Assembly: GCA_022813625.1 (NCBI GenBank)
Contig: JAKLMB010000005.1
Coordinates: 124,001 to 188,000 of the forward strand
Direction of reading: 5' to 3'
Length of the DNA: 64,000 nucleotides
Origin: Aaosphaeria pasadenensis
Taxonomy: Eukaryota > Ascomycota > Dothideomycetes > Pleosporales
Made by a program: the position numbers and the translations under genes. This document shows positions 12,477 to 23,667 of this stretch, piece by piece (positions within the stretch are counted from its first letter, which is position 1; each line of letters opens with the position of its first letter). A model generated the notes under the pieces. That model had not been told where the DNA came from, made no database searches, and saw nothing but the letters and a program-made list of their open reading frames with translations.

Positions 12477-14499
12477 ATGCGAGCATGCTTCCGGACAGCG
12501 AGCAGCCTACTGCAATGTGGGCGGGCCCGCACTGTCCTTCCCAATGGCATGCGGAATGCCCTTGAACGGCCTCCAGCTTACGCCAGGAACTATGCAGTTC
12601 CCTTCCGAGCACAATCTGAGCTTGAAAAGCGCATCGCCGAGATTCCGATCGAACGATATCGTAACTTTTGCATCGTAGCGCATGTCGACCATGGCAAATC
12701 AACGCTATCCGACCGCCTTCTGGAGCTCACTGGAACTATCCAGCCCGGTGGAAACAAACAAATTTTGGATAAACTGGATGTGGAGCGAGAGCGTGGTATC
12801 ACTGTCAAGGCACAGACTTGTACTATGATATACAATCACAAAGGAGACGACTATTTGCTGCATCTTGTTGACACGCCCGGGCATGTCGATTTTCGAGCAG
12901 AGGTGTCGAGAAGTTATGCTAGCTGTGGTGGAGGTATGTGCTACCAGAATCTTGTGCTATGATGAAACGCTAATTTATTCAGCACTCCTTCTTGTGGATG
13001 CCAGCCAAGGTGTTCAAGCGCAAACGGTGGCCAATTTCTATCTTGCCTTCGCCCAGGGCCTGACATTGATGCCAGTTATCAATAAGATCGATCTACCCCA
13101 CGCCGATACCCCACGAGTGCTGGAACAGATGAAGGATACATTTGAGCTTGATCCAGACAGCGCTGTTCTTGTGTCCGCAAAGACTGGCGTCAATGTTGAA
13201 TCGCTGCTGCCAAATGTAGTGGAACAGATTCCTCCGCCTGAAGGCGATAGCTCAAAGCCCCTTCGCTTGCTGCTGGTAGACTCTTGGTATGATGTGTATA
13301 AGGGTGTTATTCTACTCGTCAGAATATTCGACGGGCAAGTCAAGCCTGGAGATAGTGTCAGGTCCTTTGCTACAGGCATAAAGTATATTGTTGGTGAAGT
13401 GGGGATCATGTATCCCGATCAAACACCGCAGACCGTGCTCAAGGCCGGACAAGTCGGATATATCCACTTCAATCCTGGAATGAAGAAGTCTCAAGAAGCG
13501 AAGGTCGGCGATACATACACTACAGTTGGCTCGGAGAAACTCGTGGAGCCCTATCCCGGTTTTGAAGAACCTAAGAGCATGGTTTTTGTCGCGGCCTTTC
13601 CGACCGATCAAGATAACTACGAACATCTTGAGGATAGCATCCAACAGATTATTCTCAATGACCGCAGTGTCACTTTACAAAAGGAATCATCTGATGCACT
13701 GGGTGCAGGCTGGCGTCTGGGTTTTCTTGGAACCCTTCACTGCTCTGTGTTTGAAGATCGCCTGCGTCAAGAGCATGGTGCAAACATCATCATCACACCT
13801 CCATCTGTGCCATTCAAGGTTGTATGGCGGGATGGGAAAGAGGAGGTCATCTCCAACCCAAACGATTTCCCAGACCAGGATACCGCCCACATGAAAGTTG
13901 CGGAGATCCACGAACCATACGTATCCGCAACGATCACCCTCCCTGATGAGTATCTAGGAAAGGTGATCGAGCTATGCGAAGGCAATCGCGGGGAACAGAA
14001 GGAGCTCACTTTCTTCACGGCAACACAAGTTATTCTGAAATATGATTTGCCCCTGTCGCACCTTGTCGACGACTTCTTCGGCAAATTGAAGGGCGTCACG
14101 AAGGGCTATGCATCTTTGGACTACGAAGATGCTGGTTTTCGCAAGTCGAGCATTTCGAAGTTGAACTTGCTCGTCAATGGTGTACCGGTCGATGCCGTTG
14201 CACGTGTGCTGCATTCAAGCCAAGTAGACAAAGTCGGTAGGGCATGGGTGGAAAAGTTCAAGGAACATGTGGATCGGCAGATGTACGAAGTAGTCATCCA
14301 AGCCGCCGTTGGTCGACGCATTGTAGCCCGCGCGACCATCAAGCCATTCCGAAAGGACGTGTTGGCCAAGCTACACGCCAGCGACATCAGTCGTAGGAGG
14401 AAACTGCTGGAAAAACAAAAGGAGGGTAGAAAGAAGTTGAGGGCAGTAGGATCTGTCGTCATCGACCACGAGGCTTTCCAGAGCTTCCTATCGAAGTAA
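12477..14499 (+). CDS. GUF1: Mitochondrial translation factor Guf1 (EF4/LepA family GTPase)
   Basis: Mitochondrial homologue of bacterial LepA/EF4, a ribosome-dependent GTPase that supports accurate organellar translation under stress. Two exons, 12477-12933 and 12983-14499, give about 657 residues, close to the yeast length. The first 35 residues are arginine-rich and lack acidic residues ([18 protein letters not shown]), as expected for a mitochondrial presequence, which supports this start. GTPase motifs: AHVDHGKS (P-loop), RGITVKAQT (switch I), DTPGHVDF (G3) and NKIDLPHAD (G4). The LepA-specific C-terminal region is complete, ending in a lysine-rich helix ([13 protein letters not shown]). 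The intron splits the conserved GALLLVDA sequence and is 49 bp long. Identification is secure. Confidence 0.95.
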
Positions 14500-15036
14500 A
14501 CATTGTACACTATTATGTATCGGATGATTTGTATGAAACCATTTCACATTGAGTTATCTTCGTTGAATCTGAGATCGAGACGTTCACCGAACCGTGGCGT
14601 GAAAACTAAGTTCACCTCCCCACCATTAAGCATGCTTCCTCGTGGCCCTCCCGTCCGTGACGCCCGTTGACTATGGCGTGGTTCCGCTTTTCCATATGTA
14701 GCGTGCGATGGACTTTGGTGTTCCCAGAAAAAATCAACCAATCGACGAACCTTAATGTCAATGACATCAAGATCGGGACAATAGCGCATCTGCGGCTCAA
14801 CCTCCGAAATCTAGATGATCGCACATGACGAGCATTCTCTTGAGGGCATGCATTTGTCCTCTCATGTTCGAATGCAAGCACTAATTAAGCCACGCGGTTG
14901 AACGATCAGCTATGACGTTTGTTCCTGGGGCATCAATCCAACCATCCTAACGTTGATTTCATTTGGGATAGCTATGCACATCGCAATCCTTTTCAATTCC
15001 GTTTAATTCCATCTTCAAACAGCTCTGAATAGACAA
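14500..15036. other. Intergenic between GUF1 and the MFS transporter
   Basis: A 537 bp spacer between two genes on the same strand. It presumably holds the GUF1 3' end and the transporter promoter. No further feature seen. Confidence 0.4.
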
Positions 15037-17456
15037 ATGGCAACAATGGCAAGATTCCTCGGTCTTCGAGGAGCTCGACTGGGGTCTACGATTAGCGCAG
15101 TATGCGGGTTATGCTTCTTGTAATGCCACGAGAACTGGATCATATTGAGCGGATCATTGACCATTTTCACAGGTGTTTTGGCTACGCACAAGGAGTCCTG
15201 GGTGCATTGTTGACAATGCCAGCCTTTCTGGCAGAATTTCCTCAGATCGATACCATAAACAATCTTTCGGGGTACAATGCACGCCTACAGGGTAGGCTTA
15301 TCCGTGTACCGAATTGACGTCGTTGATGTGTATGATAGGTATCACAATGGGAACATGGAATCTTGGATGCTTTGCTTCTGCGATCCTAACCATCTTCATC
15401 GGAGACTATCTTGGTCGTAAGAAGACTCTACTATTGGGCTTGGTGATATGGAGCATCGGGGAGATCATCCAATCCTCGTCGTACAGTTTTGGTCAATTCA
15501 TAGCCGGTAGATTCATCGCTGGGTTCGGTATGCTTGATGATTTAAATCATCGCGCACATCACTGACAGAGACAGGCAATGGCTTCACCACCTCTACCGTC
15601 CCAGCGTATCAAGCCGAATGCGTCAAGTCCCATCGCAAAGGCACCATTCTGATGATCTCCGCTGGAGCCTTCATCGCTGCGGGTCTTGCCATCTCATATT
15701 GGGTTTCTTTCGGCTTTGCGTACCTTGTTTCGAATCCCTCGGCGTCCTGGCGTGTTCCTATCGCCCTCCAGATAGCCTTTGCCGTCGTCGCCTTTTCTGT
15801 CCTTCTCTTCATGCCCGAATCCCCACGATGGCTCATTCTTACAGGCCGTGAGAAGGAAGCGCTGACAGTCCTTGCCGCGCTTAATGACGAGGACGAGGAT
15901 GGACCTGAAATCAGGGACGAATTCCTGCAGATCAAGGACGCGATCCTCATCATGAGCCAGGGTTCCACGAGCTCGATGAGGAGCAATAAGGATAAACGGA
16001 ATCTTCATCGAACCGTGCTTGCGTACTGTGTGCAGATATTCCAACAGATGTCTGGAATCAACCTCGTGCTCCAGTACTTGGCGCTCATGTTCTATAAACA
16101 AATGGGCTATACCGGGTGGGTTGCACGACTACTCGGAGGGTGTGCTGCTACCGAGTACTTCTTAGCATCCTTCGTTGCTGTGGTCGGTATTGACAGGTTC
16201 TGGGGTCGCAGGTCGTTAATGATGTTTGGTGCCGGGGGCATGTGTCTCTGTATGGTGCTGCTCACAGTACTGACATATCTGTGGCAAGAACGGGGAGTAG
16301 GCGGTAGTAACATTGCTGCCACGGTGTTTTTGTTTGGGTTTGCTACCTTTTTCGCAATTGGATGGCAGGGTATGGCATGGTTATATCAGGTCGAAGTCGT
16401 GCCCTTGCGGATTCGCGGACCTGCAAATGCATTGAGTACGAGTGGAAATTGGCTTTTTAACTTCATGTAAGTACGAGAAAGCGTTTTGACAGGATCCTCC
16501 AGCAGAGAACGAGAACTAACGATCCTGACAGAGTTGTCCTGATCGCCCCAATCGCATTTCACAATATCGGCTACCGCACATATATAATCTTCGCCTGTAC
16601 AAATTTCGCAATCGTCCCCCTGATATACTTCCTGTATCCCGAGACGGCCTATCGTTCCCTGGAGGAGGTTGATGTACTCTTCTACCTCGCGTCCAAAACT
16701 CCGCGCCCTTGGCTCTCTGTCGTCAAGATTGCTGCTCAGGAACCGTTGTGGTTCGGACGTAAAGGCGATGTACCATTCGACTACGAGAAAAGCGATTGGC
16801 ATAGGAGATATATGCAAATGTTCAACAGCGATTCGACGCTATCAAACGAGAAGAATAAACATGCAAGCAACAGAAGCCCACCAGATCCATACCACAGGCA
16901 GAGTAATGGTGGTTTCCAACAAACGGTTTCCGCAGACAGTGGAAGTCCAGTCGACAGAGAACCGTCATCTCGACATTCATCAAAACAACTTACCTCAAGC
17001 CAGCAGAACAGACAATCGACACATTCAACGTCCTCCAGGCCTAGAATCAACAAATTAAGAAGAGACAGTCAGAAAAGGAGTTACCAGAGTGTGAAGAGTT
17101 CCCATTCTGCGTATTCCGCAGTCTCGGCACACTCTGCTCATTCAGATCCTGCATGGCAGGAATCCGAGTTTGCGCCAGCGCCTCTGCGAGTTCCATCGAT
17201 TCAGTCGACGCGTGATTCACTCAATTCTGAGGGATATAGAGGGGGTCGGCCTCGAGCGTCCAGTGACTACGACGGTTTGGATGAGCCTGTGACAATTCCC
17301 ATGAGGACAGCGAGTGGGCGAGCAGCACGCAATTCAGACAGGATGAAGGATCAGCCGATGGAGGACCATCAACAGCCGACGTCCAGGAGACTGAATCCTA
17401 TTCGAAATCAGTTGCTACCTCGGGATGCAGGGCGAAGTGGAGGATATAGGACCTAG
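15037..17456 (+). CDS. MFS sugar-transporter-family protein with long hydrophilic tail
   Basis: Five exons (15037-15119, 15173-15291, 15339-15527, 15575-16466, 16532-17456) give about 735 residues. The first about 490 residues have the sugar porter signature set: GYAQGVLG in TM1, GRKKTLLLG after TM2, IAGRFIAGFGNG, PESPRWLI between TM6 and TM7, QQMSGINLVLQY in TM7, WGRRSLMM, and PETAYRSLEEVD after TM12. This predicts a 12-helix plasma-membrane proton symporter or facilitator for sugars. The TM1 motif reads YAQG rather than the common YDQG, so the acidic residue often present there is missing. The last about 215 residues form a Ser/Arg/His-rich tail with no recognisable domain, much longer than usual. 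The first donor is the least certain junction: GTAATG at 15120 was chosen because it alone keeps the frame and a hydrophobic TM1. The substrate cannot be inferred. Confidence 0.88.
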
Positions 17457-18301
17457 AACACGGCGAAATGGACGAATTCATCAGTTCAAGGACGATCGGC
17501 GTTTTGGTGTCAAGAGAAAGCATTACAATATCTACCCACCACGTTCACGACACATTCTTTTTATTATCAACACCATGCCGAATTGGATGAGTCTTCAGTA
17601 GATCACAAGGTGGAAGATATTTATAAGACGCTTTCATGCGGCCCCGTCTTGGCGGTGGCTTTCTGTATCCCGCTGTCGTTTTAAGCAGGCCAAGGGGCTG
17701 CGACCATTGGATCGCATTGCTCGTATTCCGCGTTTGCAGACGCCACAAAATCCTGATCATCTCACGTTCAATTGGAAAGATTCCACACTGATGCCTCGCC
17801 CTTTGGTGCAAAACTTATATTTGAAACTATACGGCACAATACATACGATGACAAGAAAGACAGTTTAAAAAGGAACAACGGGAAAAATTCGGCGCGTTTG
17901 CGTGTCCATCATCTCTCAGCGCGCGCTCCATAGGAGCCTAGAATCTCTACAAAGCGGATTATGATCGTGGTCCAGAAATCATCCCCCAGTGCCACCATGC
18001 TGGGGTATACCAGTCACCTAGCACACTAATCGCTGCAATACGAACTATCTTGACTGGCATTCACTCTCGTTATTCCACACCATTGGCTGCTCCTAGCAAA
18101 TCGTACAGTGCGCAGGGTCTCTGTCGAGGATAAGGAAACGACATCTGCAAGCCTTAGCGACCGGTGAGACTCAGGCTGCTAAACATGCGGGCGATTGGAC
18201 TTCGCTGTCAGAAGTTTAATAAGGCGACTGGTACGCCGCGAGAGCGAGGCTTTCGCCAGCCTTGTCGTCGCTCGAGATAGTCCAACGGTTCTGCGCCCAG
18301 T
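17457..18301. other. Intergenic
   Basis: An 845 bp spacer between same-strand genes. Nothing recognisable beyond presumed UTRs and a promoter. Confidence 0.4.
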
Positions 18302-19699
18302 ATGGCTTTCCTGTGGCTCTCGGCAGTCTTTTTTTCGCTGCTCGTCCATCTCCAATGCGCAAGTGCTTCGTTCTGGACTGTCACGTCAAATTACCAGTTT
18401 GAGTACTCGGTATTTACATACGGAATTTCGGACGAGTCGTTCACCACATATACGACTACTAATACGATCAATCCGACCGTAACGCCAACTGCGCAACCTG
18501 CCTCGAGGACCACCGACGTGAGCACATACTACAACGTCGACTATGTCTCCGTCTACTACCCTCCCAACGCCGTTCCATCAACCGATCTCCTGTCAACTGG
18601 GCTTCCGTTGACTTCGACGAAGGGTTATGTTTACAAGATGATGGTCACTTATACTGCCCCGACGCATTGCACGAGCAGCTTCACGGCCGTCGAATCGGAA
18701 TACGTTGTCATACCCACTGATGTAGAAGACCAAGTCACCGGATTCTCCACGGAGGATAACGGGCTCGCGACGACCGTCTGGTTGAATCAAGACCAGGCGC
18801 CATTCACGACCTCGACCGCGTATTATTACACGAATTTCGTCCAGTACTGCAAGAAGCCCAGCAGTTCGCTCGGGAAACCGTCCGGAGGCGGAGGAGGCGG
18901 ACGATGCGGCGACGGCGATTGCGTCGACATGTACGACTTGGCCATCGTCCTAGCGACCACCATACCGGCCACCTTCTTCCTCGTGGGATTCCTGGAAAGC
19001 TGGATTTGGTTCCGCCGGTTGATGCTGGGGAAGGGATGTCTGCGAGGCGGGACTATATGCTGGGTCTTCATCAGCCTGTTGGTTTTGTGCTTCACGCGCA
19101 CCCAGTCGTCGCGATCGGCCGAAGATCAGAAGTTGCTGCAGGAGCAATGGCGCAAGATGGGTTCCGGACGGGCGTTCAAACTGTGGTGGAAGTGGGGGTT
19201 CCGACGTAAATATCCACAGGAGTTGCTGGGCCCGTATTCCAAAAACACGGTCGGCATCACGCCGCCGAATACAAATGTGCTACTACTTCACCCGGCATAT
19301 GCTGCCCCCGGTAACGTCGCATACGGGCCTCCTCCTCCTGCTCCTGCTCCTAGTACCCCTGGGAACGTCATGTACGGTTCCCCTCCTCAAGGGCCGCCTG
19401 TGTTTTGGAGCACGCAACCACCCAGTGTCCCAGGTACTACCATTATGTATGGAGTTCCTCCTCCAGGGCAGTCGGTATATTGGAGCAACCAACCGCCGCA
19501 TCCTGGGCCATCAACGTCGCCGCCTCCGATGCAACAGTACGGACAGCCTATGCAACCTCCAGCACCGTATGATAACGCAGGAGGCATCGGCACGGCACCA
19601 TCGCCACAACCATACCAACAATATCCGATACCACCATCCTCTGAGAAGGATCCTTCTACAATCACAGAGACGCGAGGGACACCGCCCCCTAAGCAATAG
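18302..19699 (+). CDS. Unknown membrane protein with secreted head and Pro-rich tail
   Basis: Single-exon 465-residue protein that I do not recognise. Residues 1-23 are a clear signal peptide (FLWLSAVFFSLLVHLQCASA). Residues 24-190 are Thr/Ser/Tyr-rich with scattered Cys and probably extracellular. A Gly run followed by CGDGDC (about 195-207) leads into two hydrophobic segments (about 213-235 and 251-265), separated by a short loop with Trp and Arg. The rest is a basic stretch (KLWWKWGFRRKYP) and then a Pro/Gly/Tyr-rich tail with repeated units of the form PG(N/T)xxYGxPPPxxxP. The layout suggests a fungal surface or sensor-like protein with a cytosolic proline-rich tail able to bind SH3 or WW partners. 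That role is inference. The start was chosen because the signal peptide begins directly at this ATG. Confidence 0.75.
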   Translation: MAFLWLSAVFFSLLVHLQCASASFWTVTSNYQFEYSVFTYGISDESFTTYTTTNTINPTVTPTAQPASRTTDVSTYYNVDYVSVYYPPNAVPSTDLLSTGLPLTSTKGYVYKMMVTYTAPTHCTSSFTAVESEYVVIPTDVEDQVTGFSTEDNGLATTVWLNQDQAPFTTSTAYYYTNFVQYCKKPSSSLGKPSGGGGGGRCGDGDCVDMYDLAIVLATTIPATFFLVGFLESWIWFRRLMLGKGCLRGGTICWVFISLLVLCFTRTQSSRSAEDQKLLQEQWRKMGSGRAFKLWWKWGFRRKYPQELLGPYSKNTVGITPPNTNVLLLHPAYAAPGNVAYGPPPPAPAPSTPGNVMYGSPPQGPPVFWSTQPPSVPGTTIMYGVPPPGQSVYWSNQPPHPGPSTSPPPMQQYGQPMQPPAPYDNAGGIGTAPSPQPYQQYPIPPSSEKDPSTITETRGTPPPKQ

Positions 19700-19892
19700 T
19701 GCGATCATGTACATACATCAGTCATAAATGCATAGTGTGATAATTGAAGTACTTTATTAATACCAATGGTTTAATCAAATATGCGAGATTGTGCAGATTG
19801 TCGAATAGAAAACTCATATGGGAGGTGAATGTAAGAGGGGAGTAAATACGGTTCTATCAGAAGTCCAAGAACTTCCGTACCGCACTTCAATG

Positions 19893-22268
19893 TCAATAGC
19901 TTAGCGTCCTCTCCCTGGATGGCCTCCCCACTCGTAACATCTGCGGGGTATCTAGAGCGGCCTTCTTCGGTTGTTCTGGACTGGATGGGGTGGCGTGGTT
20001 GGGTAGGAACGGTGGATGGCTTATCTGAATGGGGGGAGCCTGGTTGAAAGCTGCAGATACATCGAATTTCGAATTTATTTGCAAGGGATCTCTGTTCTGA
20101 ATTCTTGCGTACTGCGTTGGACAGGTTTTGCCAGGGCGTGTTTCTTCAACGATACAAAAGCTCTTCAAGATTGCCCCCTGGAAGTCGAAGACGTAGTGAT
20201 TGAGCATAACAGCATTTTCCTCGGCGTTCCCAACCCGAATGATCTTCGCAGAGCAAGTGGAACCGTTGGTGATGTTGCTCTCTCCCTGGGCAAAGCTAAG
20301 TCGATAGACTAGTCCTTCTGCCTCAAGAGTGCTTTCATTGGCAGACCAGACAGATATCTCGTCGCTCTTTTCGTCGTATCGCATGATTGTGTGCGTTTCC
20401 ATGGTACGTGGTTTTCCATTCAGGCTTTCCTCTACCATGGATTCGACAACCAGATATTCAAATTCGTACTCCTTTGAAGTGGGGTATCGCGGATGGAAAT
20501 GAACAGCCTCTGGGAGTGAATGAAAGTCATCTTCACCTCCGGTACTTTCCCATGAGCCCAAAAGTCCGTGGAACACGGAACGTGCCAGGTATAGGCCATC
20601 CTTGTGAGCGCGTTTCTCAATCAGACTTAGGCTTGAGAGCGTTTTATTAGCCTCGCTACTGTCGTCCTTCGAGTCTGCATATCTCGCTGCGCATACCATG
20701 CCCGCGAACTCATCGTAATTTCCGTTCAACTTCTCTAGATTCAACTCTCTAGCAGCTTGTTCCATGATTCCCATATAATCGCTGAATATGATCTGGGGAA
20801 TGTGTTCTTTGCGGCCAAGTCTCATTGCTGTTCTCACTTCTTGGATGTATTTCGCAATTCCGTTCGATATGGACTTATCCTGGGATTCTTTCGGTGAAGA
20901 GCTTGACCATTTCGCTGCCATTGCACGGCTTTGCATCTCCATAACACCCCAATTGACGCCAGTGAAGCCCAAAGCAGCGATGTCAGGCATTGTTTCTCGC
21001 TGCGACATGTAGCTTGAATCCAACACCAAGGGCAATCGATGATTGCTTGCGTCAAATCCGAGCTCATCTTTCACTTCCTTGGACAAGAAGGACAGACTTC
21101 CACATGAATCGTATCCGGTAGCGTTGATTACGGCAGATATGTTATCGATTTTGGTGGTTTTGCCTTCAAGGGACACAGTCGCCACAGCTCTGAGACGGTT
21201 CAAGTCGGATCCCAGGCGTATCACCTCTCCAACGACCGGCCGGATGACATTTGATTTGACAAATTGTGGATAGGTCTCACTGACCACAGCATATGGTGGT
21301 AATTCGTTTTCAATACCATCATCTTCCGTGCTGCCTTCCACAAAAGCCTTTAGCATCGTTTTCACGATCTTAGATTCGACAGGCCCAGTGAGATTACAGC
21401 TAAAGGAAAGTTGTTCTGCTGGGCGACTGGCGCGATCATGGAGTTTGTAGTCAAGAGGTTGAAAGGCAGGCGACTTCGCGCGATAATCCCTGGAAAATGC
21501 TGGAACAGCATGCATTTGATGAGATGTGACGTGAAATACTTCCAGATTTGAGCTTTCTCGCAGAATAGAGCTCCCTGGTTTCCAACGAGCATCAGATGCA
21601 AGCAAAGCAATCGTAGTTGCTATCTCGCTTCCCGAATGTGATCCACCAACGACCAGTACCCGTGAAGTCTCCGGTTCAAAAGAATCACTCTGGTTGGGAA
21701 AGAGTTGATTCAAATTTCGGACCTCAGTGCTGTGGAGGATAGGGACAGAGGAGCCAAATCTCGTAGCCTTGTCCATCTCGCAGTTTAATCCGCGGGGAGT
21801 CGACAAATAGCCACTCGCAACGACCAAGCAATCGAATTCTAAAACTTCCTCCTCTTCGTCTTGACGCTGGATGAGTAATTCCCACGTCCTCCCTCCCCCA
21901 TTCGTCACCCTACATGCCCTCTTCACCCAAGTCCCAAACTCGCATCTTTGCAACAATCCGAATCTGCTTGCGTATTCTTGGAGGTATTTCTCGACCATCC
22001 AAGCTTTCGGATACACGGGAGCTGACATTCCATCCAACAGTATAGATTCCCAGGACAGATCTGAAAACGCGACCGTGAACTTTGAAAAGTTGGCCCGCAT
22101 CTCCGGGTTGATGGGGCCATCTTTGGCCCAAAGGCCGCCAACGCCTTCATGGCCTTCGAAGATGGTTACATCAAGGACTCCAGTCTGAAGTAGCTTCTTC
22201 GCGGCGACCAGGCCACTTGGTCCGGCGCCGACAATGGCCACCGATCTCTTGGAAGACTTTGAAGTCAT
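19893..22268 (-). CDS. FMO-like FAD/NAD(P)H monooxygenase with extra C-terminal domain
   Basis: Single-exon gene starting at the ATG at 22268 (791 residues). Open frame continues upstream but has no ATG before the FAD motif. Residues 10-19 hold the FAD-binding VAIVGAGPSG, followed by EGHEGVGGLW. A second Rossmann motif, VLVVGGSHSGSE, and the late NATGYDS motif complete a class B flavin monooxygenase fold. These enzymes use FAD, NADPH and oxygen to oxidise soft nucleophiles or carbonyls. Beyond about residue 545 the protein has a separate domain beginning FHGLLGSWES and containing AVHFHPR, EYLVVESM and MRYDEKSDEISVW. This pattern resembles the DUF6314 lipocalin-like family; that assignment is from memory and moderate. 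The substrate is unknown. It is divergent from the paraoxonase-like gene across 1.4 kb. Confidence 0.87.
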   Translation of the reverse strand: MTSKSSKRSVAIVGAGPSGLVAAKKLLQTGVLDVTIFEGHEGVGGLWAKDGPINPEMRANFSKFTVAFSDLSWESILLDGMSAPVYPKAWMVEKYLQEYASRFGLLQRCEFGTWVKRACRVTNGGGRTWELLIQRQDEEEEVLEFDCLVVASGYLSTPRGLNCEMDKATRFGSSVPILHSTEVRNLNQLFPNQSDSFEPETSRVLVVGGSHSGSEIATTIALLASDARWKPGSSILRESSNLEVFHVTSHQMHAVPAFSRDYRAKSPAFQPLDYKLHDRASRPAEQLSFSCNLTGPVESKIVKTMLKAFVEGSTEDDGIENELPPYAVVSETYPQFVKSNVIRPVVGEVIRLGSDLNRLRAVATVSLEGKTTKIDNISAVINATGYDSCGSLSFLSKEVKDELGFDASNHRLPLVLDSSYMSQRETMPDIAALGFTGVNWGVMEMQSRAMAAKWSSSSPKESQDKSISNGIAKYIQEVRTAMRLGRKEHIPQIIFSDYMGIMEQAARELNLEKLNGNYDEFAGMVCAARYADSKDDSSEANKTLSSLSLIEKRAHKDGLYLARSVFHGLLGSWESTGGEDDFHSLPEAVHFHPRYPTSKEYEFEYLVVESMVEESLNGKPRTMETHTIMRYDEKSDEISVWSANESTLEAEGLVYRLSFAQGESNITNGSTCSAKIIRVGNAEENAVMLNHYVFDFQGAILKSFCIVEETRPGKTCPTQYARIQNRDPLQINSKFDVSAAFNQAPPIQISHPPFLPNHATPSSPEQPKKAALDTPQMLRVGRPSRERTLSY

Positions 22269-23667
22269 GAGAAGCAAGTGCAAAGCGAAGTGACTAAATG
22301 GGAAAAAGGAAATGATCAAGAGTGAAGATGAAGCTTCTGCAGATACACGATGCGGGCATCATGATCCCTTTATCATCATACGTCACCTCCCATCTTCATT
22401 ATTGGGGGAATTGCATCCCGCGATTTGGAAGGCAGGTTTTCCAACCACCATCGCGCCACAGGGACATGTAGACCCTGGTTAACGGCAGCGGTTCTAAATT
22501 GGCCTGCACAATGATGTGGAATTTTCCGTGCGAATGCTTCGAAGCCACTGGCTGCAGCCTGAAACGAGTTGTTTTTCTGGAGGGGTAAAATTCTGACCAT
22601 GTCCAGGGAGGGTGAATGCTGAGTGTTGTGCTTGTGATCGTGGAGGCTATGTCCCCCTTTAGATAATGCAACTAAGTTTTTCAGGATGGAGATTTACGCT
22701 GGATAAACTTCTGCTGGATTCTTGATGATGATCCTTAGTATTGTTCTAAATATTGTGGCGGATTTCTCTTTGTTCTACCCCGATCGATGCCAAGATAAGA
22801 TCTACGGGATTATTCACAGATGTGAAAAGCCTCATCTTCGGACAATGATAATAAAATTTTATCCCGTAGATCAATTGTGAGCATTATCGGGAGGTCAATC
22901 CGATGACTCTTATTGGATTGGAGATTTGGAATCGCGGCGTAGCGTGTTCTTTTGAGAGGATATTCAGGGCAAATAGTGATTGAGTGTGAGCCTAGACTTG
23001 CCTGGTGATGGAGCCTGGCTACAACTGAGGCTCCGGGAATCTATTTCCTGGTGATATATCTGTCCTGATATGCAACTTCCTGAAGGCAGAAAAATTACAA
23101 AGAGCCTCAGGGTTAGGAGATGGCTGCTTACCATTACTAGGATACAAAGGAGTATCTTCTCGCAAATGGACAGAGATATCGAAACAAGTTTGTAGAACCA
23201 TAGAAAAATATTACCATGTTTTTCCTCTTATCACTTGAGGCATAGATCATATTAATACATTAATACTTTGATCTATTATATGCTCGTTCTACGCACACAC
23301 TCATGGTAAAAGTGATTATTAGGAACGAAGTCTTGTCCTGTATCAAGGAAGCAGGGAATATCCAGTCTCGTAGTTTGAATCGTATAATAATGAAAGGGCA
23401 CCTAAGCAAGCTTCTAACTGTTAATGTGATCATAGAGTCTGCAGCATTGTCGAACTGCGGTACGGCAGATTGGTATTTACCCGGACTGCTATATTGACCG
23501 CAAACCCACGACCTCTCGGGGAGGAGAGTACAACTTCACACGTGGCGAGTGAACAACACTCTTACTCTCGACGATAGTGCTGTCTGTATTCAATTCAGAC
23601 TCGATTATACGTTGATTGAGTCTTCTCGTTGTTGCTGCTTTGCGAAATCTGCATAATACTGATCACA
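22269..23667. other. Intergenic, AT-richer, divergent promoters
   Basis: No gene recognised. A perfect 12-bp inverted repeat (arms 22799-22810 and 22861-22872, 50 bp apart) lies in an AT-richer part. There is no terminal repeat or target-site duplication that would define a mobile element. Confidence 0.4.

Noticed and set aside
15120..15172. Alternative first donor GTATGC at 15099 in the MFS gene
   Set aside because: It leaves the following exon out of frame, while GTAATG at 15120 keeps the frame and completes TM1.
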